Of a stretch of DNA of 64,000 bases, positions 30,196-39,471 are shown piece after piece. The stretch is from NCBI RefSeq assembly GCF_002797325.1, contig NZ_KZ454938.1, forward strand, positions 2,244,267 through 2,308,266, given 5' to 3'. The position numbers and the translations under genes are program-made. Source of the stretch: Bacillus sp. FJAT-45037 (GTDB taxonomy: Bacteria; Bacillota; Bacilli; Bacillales; Bacillaceae_D). Within the stretch, counting starts at the first letter, position 1; every line of letters starts with the position of its first letter. Below the pieces are notes generated by a model. That model was not told where the DNA came from. It was given only the letters and a program-made list of their open reading frames with translations, and searched no databases.

Positions 30196-30783
30196 TTACC
30201 GATTGCAAAAGCCACCTAAAAGCATCTGATGTAGTGGTTTTGCAAGGGAGGTCAGGTCATACTTGCAATCTTTCATTACCCAATTGGTCACGACTTCGTC
30301 TAATGTGCCAAAAATCATTTGGCGCGCGAGACGATTGTCTAAATTAGGATCGAAATAACCGCTTTCTTTCCCTTCCGTAATCAATTCGTCCATCAATACT
30401 AAATATCCTTTTAGTATTTCGTTAATTTTTAAGCGAAGGTCCGTATTTGATTGGCGTAGCTCTAATTGTGTCACGATCGCAAGCTGTTTATCTGCTTCTA
30501 GCTGTTCAAAATGCATCGTCATAAGCAAAAGGAATTTTTCTTCCACAGTGTCGCACGTTGAAATTTTTGTACGAATCGTATCGACAAAATGCCCCATCTT
30601 CTCTTCAAAAAGCGAAGTCAAAATAGCTTCTTTGTTTTTAAAGTATAAATAGATAGTTCCATCGGCTACTCCTGCTTCTTTAGCAATTTTCGCTACTTGA
30701 GCTTGATGGTATCCGTGCTTTGCAATTACCGTTACAGCTGCATCAATAATCTGGTTGTATTTAGGCCCTTTTTTCTTTCCCAC
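30196..30783 (-). CDS. fadR: TetR-family fatty acid degradation repressor FadR
   Basis: Represses beta-oxidation genes; long-chain acyl-CoA releases it. The 195-aa product starts at GTG 30783 (MGKKKGPKYNQIIDAAV), seven bases after AAAGGAGAG. The N-terminal helix-turn-helix AKIAKEAGVADGTIYLYFKNKEAI (two pieces: AKIAKEAGVADG, TIYLYFKNKE) is typical; the C-terminal half is the ligand domain. A near-perfect FadR palindrome lies in its leader, so it is autoregulated. First gene of its own transcript, separate from lcfA by a promoter. Confidence 0.95.
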   Translation of the reverse strand: MGKKKGPKYNQIIDAAVTVIAKHGYHQAQVAKIAKEAGVADGTIYLYFKNKEAILTSLFEEKMGHFVDTIRTKISTCDTVEEKFLLLMTMHFEQLEADKQLAIVTQLELRQSNTDLRLKINEILKGYLVLMDELITEGKESGYFDPNLDNRLARQMIFGTLDEVVTNWVMKDCKYDLTSLAKPLHQMLLGGFCNR

Positions 30784-30802
30784 TTTTGTCTCTCCTTTAA
30801 AA

Positions 30803-30820
30803 TGAATGAGCATTCATTCA
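30803..30820. promoter_or_regulatory. FadR operator in the fadR leader
   Basis: Minus strand TGAATGAATGCTCATTCA agrees with 17 of 18 positions of the B. subtilis FadR consensus (TGAATGAMTANTCATTCA). It starts nine bases past the -10 box, so binding would block the promoter start region. Confidence 0.88.
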
Positions 30821-30828
30821 TATACCTT

Positions 30829-30857
30829 ATTCTAGTGGAAAAAACGCAGACTGTCAA
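30829..30857 (-). promoter_or_regulatory. SigA promoter of fadR-fadB-etfBA
   Basis: Perfect TTGACA (30852-30857), 17-base spacer, TAGAAT (30829-30834), in the gap after lcfA. Confidence 0.88.
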
Positions 30858-30882
30858 TCCACCAATTGTTGATTACATGCTT

Positions 30883-32592
30883 TTAGCTTGATTTTTCCTG
30901 AGCGCTCGCAGCTAATTTCTGCTTTTCTTCTTCGATCAGTACTCTTTTCAAGACCTTACCAACAATGGTTTTCGGCAATTCATCACGGAACTCATACAAC
31001 CTCGGAACTTTATACGAAGCCAAGTGTTTACGACAATATTGATTCAGCTCTTTTTCAGAAACAGTTTGTCCTTCTTTTAATACTAGGAAGACTTTGACCG
31101 TTTCCCCGCGATATTCATCCGGCACACCAATTGCAACTGCCTCTTGGACCGCCTCATGGTTATAGAGTACTTCTTCAATTTCACGCGGATAAATATTGAA
31201 TCCACCTGCAATAATCATGTCTTTCTTACGATCGACCACATAGAAATAACCGTCTTCATCCATATAACTCATATCCCCTGTTAACAGCCAGTCATCGCGC
31301 ATCGTTCCAGCAGTCTCTTCAGGGCGGTTCCAATAGCCCTTCATAATTTGGGGACCGCGTACAGCTAGTTCGCCCACTTCACCTTGTTTTGCGGGTTCTC
31401 CAGTCTCCATAGAAAGAATTGCTGCTTCAGTGTCAGGCCATGGTACACCGATACTTGATTGACGTCGCTCTCCCCATAGTAAGTTACAGTGAGTAACCGG
31501 CGAAGCTTCTGTTAATCCGTATCCCTCTACTAATCGACCACCAGTTAATTCTTCAAATTTCTGCTGAATTTCCACTGGCAATGAAGCAGATCCACTAATA
31601 CAAGCTTCAATGGATGATAAATTATATTTCTTTACATCAGGATGATTAATTAACCCGATATACATCGTTGGTGCGCCCGGGAAAATTGTAATTCGTTTTT
31701 TATCAATTAACTTTAATACTTGTTTAGGATCGAATTTCGGTACGATATGAAGAGCATTCCCGTTCATTAGCGTTAAGTTCATAGAAACAGTCATCCCATA
31801 TACGTGGAAAAATGGTAGAACAGCTAATGTTCGTTCATTGCCTTCTTTCATTTTATACATCCAATAACGACATTGAATCGTATTAGCTACTAAATTGCGA
31901 TGCGTAAGCATCACACCTTTTGCTAGTCCTGTCGTACCTCCTGTATATTGAAGCAAAGCAAGGTCTTCACGCGGATCAATATCAACATTAGGACGCTCTT
32001 CTTTACCTTTTCGTACGAAAGGTAAAAACGGATGAACAGAATTTGAATACTCTACATTAACACTCATCTTCGTATTCTTCTTCTGAATAAAGGGATAGAT
32101 TAGATTTTTCGGGAACGGTAAGTAATCCTTGATAGCGGTTACAATAACATGTTCAATTGCTGTAGCACCCTTTACCTTCATAACACGAGGATAAAGCAAG
32201 TCCAAGCATAAAATAATCTTTGCTCCCGAATCTGTTAACTGATGCTCTAATTCACGTTCTACATATAATGGGTTAGTCTGAACAACGACCCCGCCAACAA
32301 GCAATGTTGCAAAATACGCAATAACCCCTTGAGGGCAGTTCGGTAGCATAATCGCCACACGATCCCCTTTTTCTAAGCCTAGTGATTGGAGATGATTAGC
32401 GAGCCTTCTTACCTCAAGATCAAATTCACTGTATGTAAGAGACTTTCCCATAAACTCAAGGGCCACATTTTGTGGATATTTACTTACAGCTTGTTCTACT
32501 AGTTCATGTAAAGAAACCTCTGGATATTCAATACTTGCTGGTATTTCCTTATGATAACGTCCAACCCAGGCATGCTCGGTTTGTGTAGACAT
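30883..32592 (-). CDS. lcfA: Long-chain fatty acid-CoA ligase
   Basis: Activates long-chain fatty acids to acyl-CoA with ATP, the entry to beta-oxidation; 569 aa. ANL-family motifs: LLQYTGGTTGLAKGVMLTH (A3, near 220), VEGYGLTEASP, GYWNRPEETAGTMRDDWLLTGD (two pieces; TGD adenine site), RKKDMIIAGGFNIYPREIEE and the C-terminal catalytic lysine in PKTIVGKVLKR. A FadR half-match lies upstream. Downstream stands fadR, the same order as B. subtilis lcfA-fadR-fadB. A second closely related copy lies immediately upstream. Confidence 0.95.
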   Translation of the reverse strand: MSTQTEHAWVGRYHKEIPASIEYPEVSLHELVEQAVSKYPQNVALEFMGKSLTYSEFDLEVRRLANHLQSLGLEKGDRVAIMLPNCPQGVIAYFATLLVGGVVVQTNPLYVERELEHQLTDSGAKIILCLDLLYPRVMKVKGATAIEHVIVTAIKDYLPFPKNLIYPFIQKKNTKMSVNVEYSNSVHPFLPFVRKGKEERPNVDIDPREDLALLQYTGGTTGLAKGVMLTHRNLVANTIQCRYWMYKMKEGNERTLAVLPFFHVYGMTVSMNLTLMNGNALHIVPKFDPKQVLKLIDKKRITIFPGAPTMYIGLINHPDVKKYNLSSIEACISGSASLPVEIQQKFEELTGGRLVEGYGLTEASPVTHCNLLWGERRQSSIGVPWPDTEAAILSMETGEPAKQGEVGELAVRGPQIMKGYWNRPEETAGTMRDDWLLTGDMSYMDEDGYFYVVDRKKDMIIAGGFNIYPREIEEVLYNHEAVQEAVAIGVPDEYRGETVKVFLVLKEGQTVSEKELNQYCRKHLASYKVPRLYEFRDELPKTIVGKVLKRVLIEEEKQKLAASAQEKSS

Positions 32593-32650
32593 TCATTTGG
32601 CCTCCTCATCTCTCCCCTTTCCAACTAGCGTTTCCTCTCTCTTCTCTATT

Positions 32651-32668
32651 GTAATGAATAATCGTTCA
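32651..32668. promoter_or_regulatory. FadR-like operator upstream of lcfA
   Basis: GTAATGAATAATCGTTCA agrees with 15 of 18 FadR consensus positions, with an AATGAA/TTCATT inverted repeat. It overlaps a possible TACAAT -10 box (minus strand) about 60 bases before lcfA. Confidence 0.65.
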
Positions 32669-32737
32669 TTTTTAAATAGATTTTTGTGATTTTTTAAAAT
32701 TTTCCTTCTTTAAAGTCAATTTTTGTCTATTTGTGTA

Positions 32738-32772
32738 TAAAAAAGCCCACCCAATTTTCATTTGGGCAGGCT
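32738..32772 (-). terminator. Terminator between the two acyl-CoA ligase genes
   Basis: AGCCtGCCCAA / TTGGGtGGGCT followed by six T on the minus strand, ending the upstream ligase gene as a single-gene transcript. Confidence 0.87.
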
Positions 32773-32776
32773 ACTT

Positions 32777-34489
32777 TTACGAGTTGCTCGCTTTTTGTTG
32801 TTCTTGTTTTTTGTTTTCTTCTTCCACTAACACACGTCGGAGGATTTTTCCAACTAGTGTTTTAGGTAATTCATCACGGAATTCATACATTCTTGGTACT
32901 TTAAAAGCAGCTAAATTCTTACGACAGTATTGATCAAGCTCTTCTTCTGTCACTTTCTTGCCTTTCCTTAAAACAATGAAGGCTTTTACTGTCTCGCCGC
33001 GGTACTCATCAGGTGCTCCAATGATTACGGCTTCTTGGACCGCCTCGTGTTCATAGAGTACTTCTTCTATTTCACGCGGATAAATATTAAATCCACCTGC
33101 AATAATCATGTCTTTCTTACGATCAACAATGTAGAAGTATCCCTCCTCATCCATATAGCCCATATCACCTGTCAAGAACCATTCGTCTTTAAATACCTTT
33201 GCAGTTTCTTCTGGGCGATTCCAGTACCCTTTCATCACTTGGGGTCCGGCGATTGCAATCTCGCCTACTTCTCCTATTTCTGCTCGCTCACCTGTCTCGG
33301 CGGAAATAATTGCTGCATCTGTATCCGGCCATGGTAGACCAATGCTTCCTGATTTTCTTTCTCCCCAGATTAAATTTGAGATCGCTACTGGAGAAGTCTC
33401 TGTTAATCCATAACCTTCGACAAGCTTCCCACCTGAAAGTTGTTCAAATTTCTGTTGAACCTCTAGTGGCAATGGTGCCGCACCACTAAGACATGTCTCA
33501 ATCGATGAAAGATCATAGTCTTGAATATTTGGATCGTTAATCAGTGCAACATACATGGTCGGTGCACCTGGGAACAAGGTTACTTTCTGTTTCTGTATCG
33601 TTTTTAAAACGTCCTTCACTTCAAATCGCGGTAAGATGACCGTCGTTAATCCACCCATAATCGAGAAATTCATAATGACTGTCATTCCGTATACATGGAA
33701 GAAAGGCAAGGCTGCTAACATTTTCTCATTTCCAGGTTTCATTTTATACATCCAAGACATACACTGGGTTGTATTAATAACTAAATTAGAATGAGTTAAC
33801 ATGACTCCTTTAGCTGGTCCTGTTGTTCCACCTGTATATTGTAATAAAGCGAGATCTTCTGAAGGATTCACTTCAACATTTACTTCGCTTGTAGAACCTT
33901 GACGAAGAAGCTCCTTAAAAGCAAGCGTTCGTTTGTCATATTCCACTTCAACTTTAATCCCCGTTTTTTTCTTTTGGACGAATGGATACAAGAGGTTTTT
34001 CGGAAATGGTAAGTAATCTTTGATGCTAGTGACAATGACGTGCTCTAGGTTGGTTTTGCTCCGAACGGCCTGCACTCTTGGGAAAACGAGATCCAAACAA
34101 ACAATAACCTTTGCCCCTGAGTCAACGAGCTGATGCTCTAACTCCCGCTCCACGTATAGGGGATTTGTTTGAACAACGATTGCCCCTAACATCAGTGAAC
34201 CGTAGTAGCTGATGACAGATTGCGGACAATTGGCGAGCATAATTGCTACCCGATCGCCTTTTTTTACACCAAGTGTCTGGAGTTGATTAGCAAACTGCTT
34301 CGCCTGCGTATAAAGCTCCTTGTACGTCAGCTCTTTTCCAAGAAAATGGACAGCCGATGTGTTCGCGTATTTCTCAGCCGCCTCTTTCAAAAAAGTGTGA
34401 AGCGTTTTGTCCTCGTATTGAATCGTATGAGGAATTTCTGCTGGATAATGTTTCAACCATACTTTGTCTTCTTGTGTTAAGACTGTCAT
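32777..34489 (-). CDS. Long-chain fatty acid-CoA ligase, second copy
   Basis: 570-aa ANL-family acyl-CoA ligase, clearly paralogous to the downstream lcfA over its full length (shared blocks such as GGTTG-AKGVMLTH, LPFFHVYGMTV, VEGYGLTE, DRKKDMIIAGGFNIYPREIEEVLY, quoted in parts). All catalytic motifs are intact, including TGD and PKTLVGK. It has its own control region with a perfect cre and a CodY-like box instead of a FadR site, and its own terminator. It could differ in chain-length preference or serve another pathway; that cannot be told from sequence. Confidence 0.93.
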   Translation of the reverse strand: MTVLTQEDKVWLKHYPAEIPHTIQYEDKTLHTFLKEAAEKYANTSAVHFLGKELTYKELYTQAKQFANQLQTLGVKKGDRVAIMLANCPQSVISYYGSLMLGAIVVQTNPLYVERELEHQLVDSGAKVIVCLDLVFPRVQAVRSKTNLEHVIVTSIKDYLPFPKNLLYPFVQKKKTGIKVEVEYDKRTLAFKELLRQGSTSEVNVEVNPSEDLALLQYTGGTTGPAKGVMLTHSNLVINTTQCMSWMYKMKPGNEKMLAALPFFHVYGMTVIMNFSIMGGLTTVILPRFEVKDVLKTIQKQKVTLFPGAPTMYVALINDPNIQDYDLSSIETCLSGAAPLPLEVQQKFEQLSGGKLVEGYGLTETSPVAISNLIWGERKSGSIGLPWPDTDAAIISAETGERAEIGEVGEIAIAGPQVMKGYWNRPEETAKVFKDEWFLTGDMGYMDEEGYFYIVDRKKDMIIAGGFNIYPREIEEVLYEHEAVQEAVIIGAPDEYRGETVKAFIVLRKGKKVTEEELDQYCRKNLAAFKVPRMYEFRDELPKTLVGKILRRVLVEEENKKQEQQKASNS

Positions 34490-34551
34490 TTTTCTTACCC
34501 CCTTCTTTATGCCCCTTTCTTATGTGCCACTCTCCTCTACTACCATTGTAT

Positions 34552-34565
34552 TGTAATCGCTTACA
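34552..34565. promoter_or_regulatory. CcpA cre site upstream of second acyl-CoA ligase
   Basis: Minus strand TGTAAGCGATTACA satisfies every position of TGWAANCGNTNWCA. It lies 63-76 bases before the gene, just ahead of two overlapping TACAAT -10 candidates, where binding would repress. Confidence 0.78.
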
Positions 34566-34585
34566 CTTTTGTATCTTTTTTTATT

Positions 34586-34600
34586 AATTTTCTGAATTTT
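34586..34600. promoter_or_regulatory. CodY-like box upstream of second acyl-CoA ligase
   Basis: AATTTTCTGAATTTT agrees with 13 of 15 positions of the CodY consensus AATTTTCWGAAAATT. It stands 20 bases upstream of the cre. The region is A+T-rich, which raises the chance of coincidence. Confidence 0.5.
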
Positions 34601-34649
34601 TCACTTATTTTTTACGACATTTTTTTCACCACCCTTAATTTCAACACAC

Positions 34650-34685
34650 AAAAAGGTACAAACAGCGAGCTGTTTGTACCTTTTT
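34650..34685 (-). terminator. Terminator of the zapA-mutS2-yshE block
   Basis: Perfect 17-base arms AAAAAGGTACAAACAGC / GCTGTTTGTACCTTTTT around two bases, with T-run. Confidence 0.92.
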
Positions 34686-34699
34686 GTTTCGCGTATTGA

Positions 34700-34786
34700 T
34701 CATGCAGCAAAAAAGATCATATAGATAATTCCCGCTAAAATAAATGCTCCACAACATACATACAATATTTTCATTAAGTTTTCCAA
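34700..34786 (-). CDS. 28-aa membrane peptide
   Basis: Open frame MENLMKILYVCCGAFILAGI-IYMIFFAA starting at TTG 34784-34786 with AAAGGAG nine bases upstream, 20 bases after the DUF350 gene and before the shared terminator. One predicted transmembrane helix covers nearly the whole product, with a Cys-Cys pair near the start. Too short for usual gene callers. The ribosome site, tight spacing and terminator support it; no homolog is recognised, so function is unknown. Confidence 0.6.
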   Translation of the reverse strand: MENLMKILYVCCGAFILAGIIYMIFFAA

Positions 34787-34806
34787 CGTTGTTCTCTCCT
34801 TTTACT

Positions 34807-35220
34807 CTATCTAGTAATGATGCTAGCACCTATGACATAGGAGAGGCCTACTGAAAGAACCATTGCGATGAATCCCACAGCACGGTTATCTCGAGCAATT
34901 TCTTCATCTACTTTAAAACTTGGGGTGAGAAATTCAAAAATGAAATAACTAAACAGTAACAAGCCAAAACCTACCACACCCCAACCGAGCATCATTAATA
35001 ATGAGTCTGAATGTTCAATTGAGTGACGGAAGATATTTGCTACTCCAAAGATTTTTCCACCCGTTGCCAAGGCAACCGCGAGATTCCCCTTTTTGATTTC
35101 TTCCCAGTTCTTATATTTTGTGACGGTTTCAAATACCGTCAAGAAAACGATAAGGGCAAGAAACGACACGCTGTAGTAGGCAGCTGTCATAACTAGTTCT
35201 AGCTCAAAAAATGCTTCCAT
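34807..35220 (-). CDS. yshE: DUF350 membrane protein (YshE)
   Basis: 137-aa integral membrane protein with four predicted helices: about residues 12-32, 50-65 (LAVALATGGKIFGVANIF), 72-95 and 112-134. DUF350 proteins have unknown function. It begins 14 bases after mutS2, so it is co-expressed with it, as in B. subtilis, and is followed by a 28-aa membrane peptide. Confidence 0.85.
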   Translation of the reverse strand: MEAFFELELVMTAAYYSVSFLALIVFLTVFETVTKYKNWEEIKKGNLAVALATGGKIFGVANIFRHSIEHSDSLLMMLGWGVVGFGLLLFSYFIFEFLTPSFKVDEEIARDNRAVGFIAMVLSVGLSYVIGASIITR

Positions 35221-35234
35221 GATTGTCTCCTCAC

Positions 35235-37601
35235 TTATTTCAGTTCGATCACGGTATTTCCTAATCCACCCTCATTCATTCCACCATCACGAGCAGATTT
35301 CACCCTTGAATGTTGCTTAACGAGTTGTTTCACACCTTTTCTTAGCGCTCCCGTTCCTTTTCCGTGAATAATAGACACCTGATGATATCCAGCTAAGAGT
35401 GCATCATCAATGTATTTCTCAACTTTTTGCATTGCATCTTCATAGCGCTCGCCACGGAGATCAAGTTCTGGCTTTACATGATGGTCATTTCCTTTAACCG
35501 TTGCAATCATCCTAGTCTCTTGTTGCTTTGGTTTATCAAGTAGCTGCAAGTCATCAGCCTTTACTTTCATCTTCATGATACCGATCTGTACGTTAAATTC
35601 TGTTTCATTGATCTTTTCAATGATGTGACCTTTTTGACCGAAGCTAAGTACTTTAACATCATCGCCAACTTTAATCGTGTGCTTGGCTCTCGCTTTGGCC
35701 GCTTCTTTTTTCACTTTCTTTTGCTTCGCTGTTAAGATTGGTGCAGCCTGCTCTAGATGTTTCTTCGCATCAATGATTTGATGCTCCTTCACCTGAACGC
35801 CTTTTTTTTGCATTTCTCTTAACTCACCAATGATAAACTCCGCTTCTTCTTTCGCTTTTTCGACCGCTTGTTTTGCTTTATCCTCAGCCTCTTTAAGCAT
35901 CCGTTCTTTTTGTTCTTCAATCTGCTCAAGCTGTTCTTCGATCTCTCGTTTCAATTGTTCTGCTTCCTTACGAACTTGGTTCGCTGCATTTCTCTCTGTC
36001 TCGGCAGACTTTTGACTCGTCTCAAGCGATACAATCATATTCTCTATTTGATTCGATTCACTATCAATCTGCTCTTTCGCACGATCAATAATGCGCTCAT
36101 CAAGGCCTAACCTTCGCGAAATAGCAAACGCGTTACTTCGTCCTGGCACACCAATTAATAAGCGATACGTCGGTCTTAGCGTCTCGACATCAAATTCAAC
36201 GCTAGCATTCATCGCTCCTTCACGATTATACGCATATCCTTTTAATTCACTATAGTGAGTGGTCGCAACAACGCATGCTCCGCGGTTATACACATCATCT
36301 AGGATCGATATCGCTAGAGCTGCCCCTTCCGTTGGGTCTGTCCCTGCACCAAGCTCATCAAATAACACAAGACTTTGAAAATCGACTTTACTTATAATAT
36401 CAACAATATTTGTCATATGGCTGGAGAATGTACTTAAGCTCTGCTCAATCGATTGCTCGTCCCCTATATCAGCAAAAATCTGCTGATATACGGCCATTTC
36501 AGACTCTTCTTCGACTGGTACATGAAGACCTGATTGCGCCATTAATGTTAATAGTCCGACCGTCTTTAACGTAACGGTCTTACCTCCCGTATTCGGCCCT
36601 GTGATAATAAGAGATCGATAGCTATCTCCTAGCTCGACATCAATCGGAACAACTTCCTCATCTGTTAATAAGGGATGTCTTGCTTTTTTGATTTTGATAA
36701 ACCCTTTGTCATTCAATCGCGGAGCCGAAGCTTTAAGGCGCTTGGCGTAGTTTGCTTTTGTAAAAATAAAATCAAGGATTGCTAATTGCTCCATATTGAT
36801 CAAAATGGACTCCGCATGCTCAGAAACAAGAGCAGACAGCTCTACTAGGATACGTTCCACCTCATGAGTTTCTTTGATTTTCGCCTCACGAAGTTGGTTG
36901 TTAATGGTCACAATGGCTTGTGGCTCTATGAATAATGTCGCACCTGAGGCCGATTGATCATGAACAATACCACCAAATGCACTTCTATATTCTTGCTTTA
37001 CAGGAATAACGAAGCGATCATTACGGATCGTGACAATGGCATCTGAGAGCATTTTCTGAGTCGATGATGATCTTGTAATGCTTTCGAGTTTTGAACGAAC
37101 CGTCGACTCAAAACTACGAATTTGTTGGCGAATGGTCCGTAGCGCAGCACTTGCTGAATCCAAAACATGCCCATTATCATCAATGCATTGTTTAATTTCA
37201 CGTTCGATATCTGTTAAAGGCTCGATTCGTGTCGCATAGTCATAAAGTAAAGGAAGCTCGATCCCTTCTTCCTCAACCATCGTTTCAATAAACTTCTTTA
37301 GCTGACGACCGCCATAGATCGTACTAGCCACTGAAATTAACTCACTTGCTGATAATGATCCACCGATTTGAGCACGCTTTGCATGCGCCCGCACATCTGA
37401 AATCCCACCAAGTGGAACATGTCCTTTTAGTCGCAAAACTTGTGCGCCCTCTGACGTTTCTGCTTGATGTTTTTTCACTTCTTCTAAATCAGTCGAAGGT
37501 TTCAATGTCTCAATTAATTGTTTTCCTAAAGAAGAGGAGACATGTTCTTGGAGCTGACTTTTCAATTTATTATATTCTAAAACTCGTAATACCCGTTCCA
37601 T
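35235..37601 (-). CDS. mutS2: MutS2 endonuclease/ATPase
   Basis: MutS-related ATPase acting on recombination intermediates and on collided ribosomes, not in mismatch repair. The 788-aa protein has the MutS core and lever region, Walker [14 protein letters not shown] (near 335), Walker [19 protein letters not shown], a long coiled coil at about 515-640 rich in Glu/Lys, a KOW-like segment, and the C-terminal Smr nuclease domain with [11 protein letters not shown] and [12 protein letters not shown]-terminal mismatch-recognition domain absent, as expected. Confidence 0.97.
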   Translation of the reverse strand: MERVLRVLEYNKLKSQLQEHVSSSLGKQLIETLKPSTDLEEVKKHQAETSEGAQVLRLKGHVPLGGISDVRAHAKRAQIGGSLSASELISVASTIYGGRQLKKFIETMVEEEGIELPLLYDYATRIEPLTDIEREIKQCIDDNGHVLDSASAALRTIRQQIRSFESTVRSKLESITRSSSTQKMLSDAIVTIRNDRFVIPVKQEYRSAFGGIVHDQSASGATLFIEPQAIVTINNQLREAKIKETHEVERILVELSALVSEHAESILINMEQLAILDFIFTKANYAKRLKASAPRLNDKGFIKIKKARHPLLTDEEVVPIDVELGDSYRSLIITGPNTGGKTVTLKTVGLLTLMAQSGLHVPVEEESEMAVYQQIFADIGDEQSIEQSLSTFSSHMTNIVDIISKVDFQSLVLFDELGAGTDPTEGAALAISILDDVYNRGACVVATTHYSELKGYAYNREGAMNASVEFDVETLRPTYRLLIGVPGRSNAFAISRRLGLDERIIDRAKEQIDSESNQIENMIVSLETSQKSAETERNAANQVRKEAEQLKREIEEQLEQIEEQKERMLKEAEDKAKQAVEKAKEEAEFIIGELREMQKKGVQVKEHQIIDAKKHLEQAAPILTAKQKKVKKEAAKARAKHTIKVGDDVKVLSFGQKGHIIEKINETEFNVQIGIMKMKVKADDLQLLDKPKQQETRMIATVKGNDHHVKPELDLRGERYEDAMQKVEKYIDDALLAGYHQVSIIHGKGTGALRKGVKQLVKQHSRVKSARDGGMNEGGLGNTVIELK

Positions 37602-37638
37602 CTGTGATCTCCTTTTACAAACCGTAGTTATTCATACC

Positions 37639-39351
37639 TTATTTATGCCGATCTAAAAATGCTTGTACTTGTTTTCTCGACCACGTGTTTAAAAGACGAT
37701 CTTTTTTTAACATGGCTCTTCTCGCTTGGGCGACACCATAGTCCATGTCTTGTAACCCATCGACATGATGAGCATCCGTATTCACAGAAATAAGCACGTC
37801 TTTTTCAGCTGCTTTTTTTAACCATTCTGCTGAGAGATCTAATCGATTAAGGTTTGCATTTAATTCCAGTGCCGTATCTGTCTCTTTTGCAAGATCTATT
37901 AACGCCTCAACGTCGACATTATACCCTTTTCTTCTTCCGAGTACCCGACCAGTTGGGTGAGCGATAAGATCGACATGATGACTATCAAGTGCTGTTTTTA
38001 AGCGCTCCATAATCACTTCTTGTTTTTGAGTGAATGAGGAGTGTATCGAAGCAATGACAAAATCAACTTCTTGCAAAACCTCATCGTCATAATCAAGCGT
38101 TCCATCTGGTAAAATATCCATCTCAATCCCTGTAAAAATAGTAAAGTCATCAAATTGCTTGTTTAACTCACGAATTTTTTCATGCTGAGCCTTTAACCGC
38201 TCAACTGATAACCCATTTGCAACTTTTAAATATTTGGAATGATCTGTTATGGCTATATACTCATACCCTTTAGCCCTTGCTGCTTCTACCATTTCCTCAA
38301 TCGAATGAGCTCCGTCACTCCACGTTGTGTGCATGTGTAAGTCTCCACAAATATCTTGGGTATCGACATGATCTGTATGTTCTTTGTAATACTCGACCTC
38401 ACCCTGGTCTTCACGTGATTCTGGTGGAATATAGGCAAGATCAAAGTGAGCGAAAAATTCCTTTTCGTCCTTAAATGTTTTTACTTTCCCTGTCTCTACA
38501 ACTTCAACACCGTACTCACTAATCTTTTCACCACGTTTTTTAGCCAATTGGCGCATTTTCACGTTGTGGTTTTTCGATCCCGTAAAATGATGCAAGGTAG
38601 TCGCAAATTCATCTGGCTTTACTAGTCTAAAATCAATCGAGATTGGAAATTCTTGTTCCACCTCAATGGACACTTTTGTTTCTCCACTAGCAATGACCTT
38701 TCCTTCATCTGCAAGAGCTACCAGTTGATCACGTACAGTACTTGGATCCGTCGTTGCAATAATGAAGTCAAGGTCTTTCACTGTTTCACGTAACCTACGC
38801 AGGCTTCCTGCTCGTGAGTACCGTTGTACACCATCCATCTTACTGAGCTTCTGTTCTACCCACTCGGCAACGGGTATAACTAGCGGCAGCGCCAATCTTT
38901 CTGGTCGTGTCATCGCCTCTTCTAAAGCAACGAGAATCTTCTCTTCTGTTTTCTTACCAAATCCAGATAACGCTTGAACCTTCTCTTGTTCGCAAGCCTC
39001 TTTAAGGGTCGTTGCATCGACAACTCCAAGCTCTTGGTACAATTTACCGATTTTCTTGCCACCTAGTCCTTGTACTTTTAACAATGGTAATAACCCAGTT
39101 GGTATTTGTTCGCTTAACTCCGTCAGTACTGTCGATTGACCAGTCTCTATTAATTCATTAATGACTTCTGCTGTTCCTTTGCCAATTCCTGATAAACTGA
39201 CTGGATCATCAATTTCATCTAATGTACGCTCATCTGACTCTAAAGCTTGAGCGGCTTTTCTATAAGCAGATATTTTAAAAGGATTCTCTCCTTTAATTTC
39301 AAGATATATCGCAATCGATTCAAGTGTTTTTATTACCTCTTTCTTATTCAT
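37639..39351 (-). CDS. polX: DNA polymerase/3'-5' exonuclease PolX
   Basis: Family X DNA polymerase for base excision and gap repair with a PHP exonuclease domain. Start chosen at ATG 39349-39351 (MNKKEVIKTLES), matching the 570-aa length of the B. subtilis protein; three alternative starts lie within 12 bases upstream. Helix-hairpin-helix segments LSGIGKGTAEV and VQGLGGKKIGKLYQ, polymerase acids in RETVKDLDFIIAT and ISIDFRLV, then the PHP motifs DLHMHTTWSDGA, ITDHSKYLKVANG, HSS, HPTGR and NTDAHHVDG. 37 bases before mutS2. Confidence 0.96.
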   Translation of the reverse strand: MNKKEVIKTLESIAIYLEIKGENPFKISAYRKAAQALESDERTLDEIDDPVSLSGIGKGTAEVINELIETGQSTVLTELSEQIPTGLLPLLKVQGLGGKKIGKLYQELGVVDATTLKEACEQEKVQALSGFGKKTEEKILVALEEAMTRPERLALPLVIPVAEWVEQKLSKMDGVQRYSRAGSLRRLRETVKDLDFIIATTDPSTVRDQLVALADEGKVIASGETKVSIEVEQEFPISIDFRLVKPDEFATTLHHFTGSKNHNVKMRQLAKKRGEKISEYGVEVVETGKVKTFKDEKEFFAHFDLAYIPPESREDQGEVEYYKEHTDHVDTQDICGDLHMHTTWSDGAHSIEEMVEAARAKGYEYIAITDHSKYLKVANGLSVERLKAQHEKIRELNKQFDDFTIFTGIEMDILPDGTLDYDDEVLQEVDFVIASIHSSFTQKQEVIMERLKTALDSHHVDLIAHPTGRVLGRRKGYNVDVEALIDLAKETDTALELNANLNRLDLSAEWLKKAAEKDVLISVNTDAHHVDGLQDMDYGVAQARRAMLKKDRLLNTWSRKQVQAFLDRHK

Positions 39352-39434
39352 CATAAAAGTCACCGTTCCTTTCTCCTACTCCCCATCATACCGATTATTA
39401 GTAGAGAAAATCAAGAAAAGGACCAGGATAAACA

Positions 39435-39466
39435 AAAAGGTCCAACCACTCGTGGTCAGACCTTTT
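39435..39466 (-). terminator. Terminator-like hairpin after cvpA
   Basis: AAAAGGTC-tg-ACCAC / GTGGT-tg-GACCTTTT then T-run, five bases after the cvpA stop and before polX; it may only attenuate, since the block otherwise looks like one operon. Confidence 0.75.
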
Positions 39467-39471
39467 CGAGA

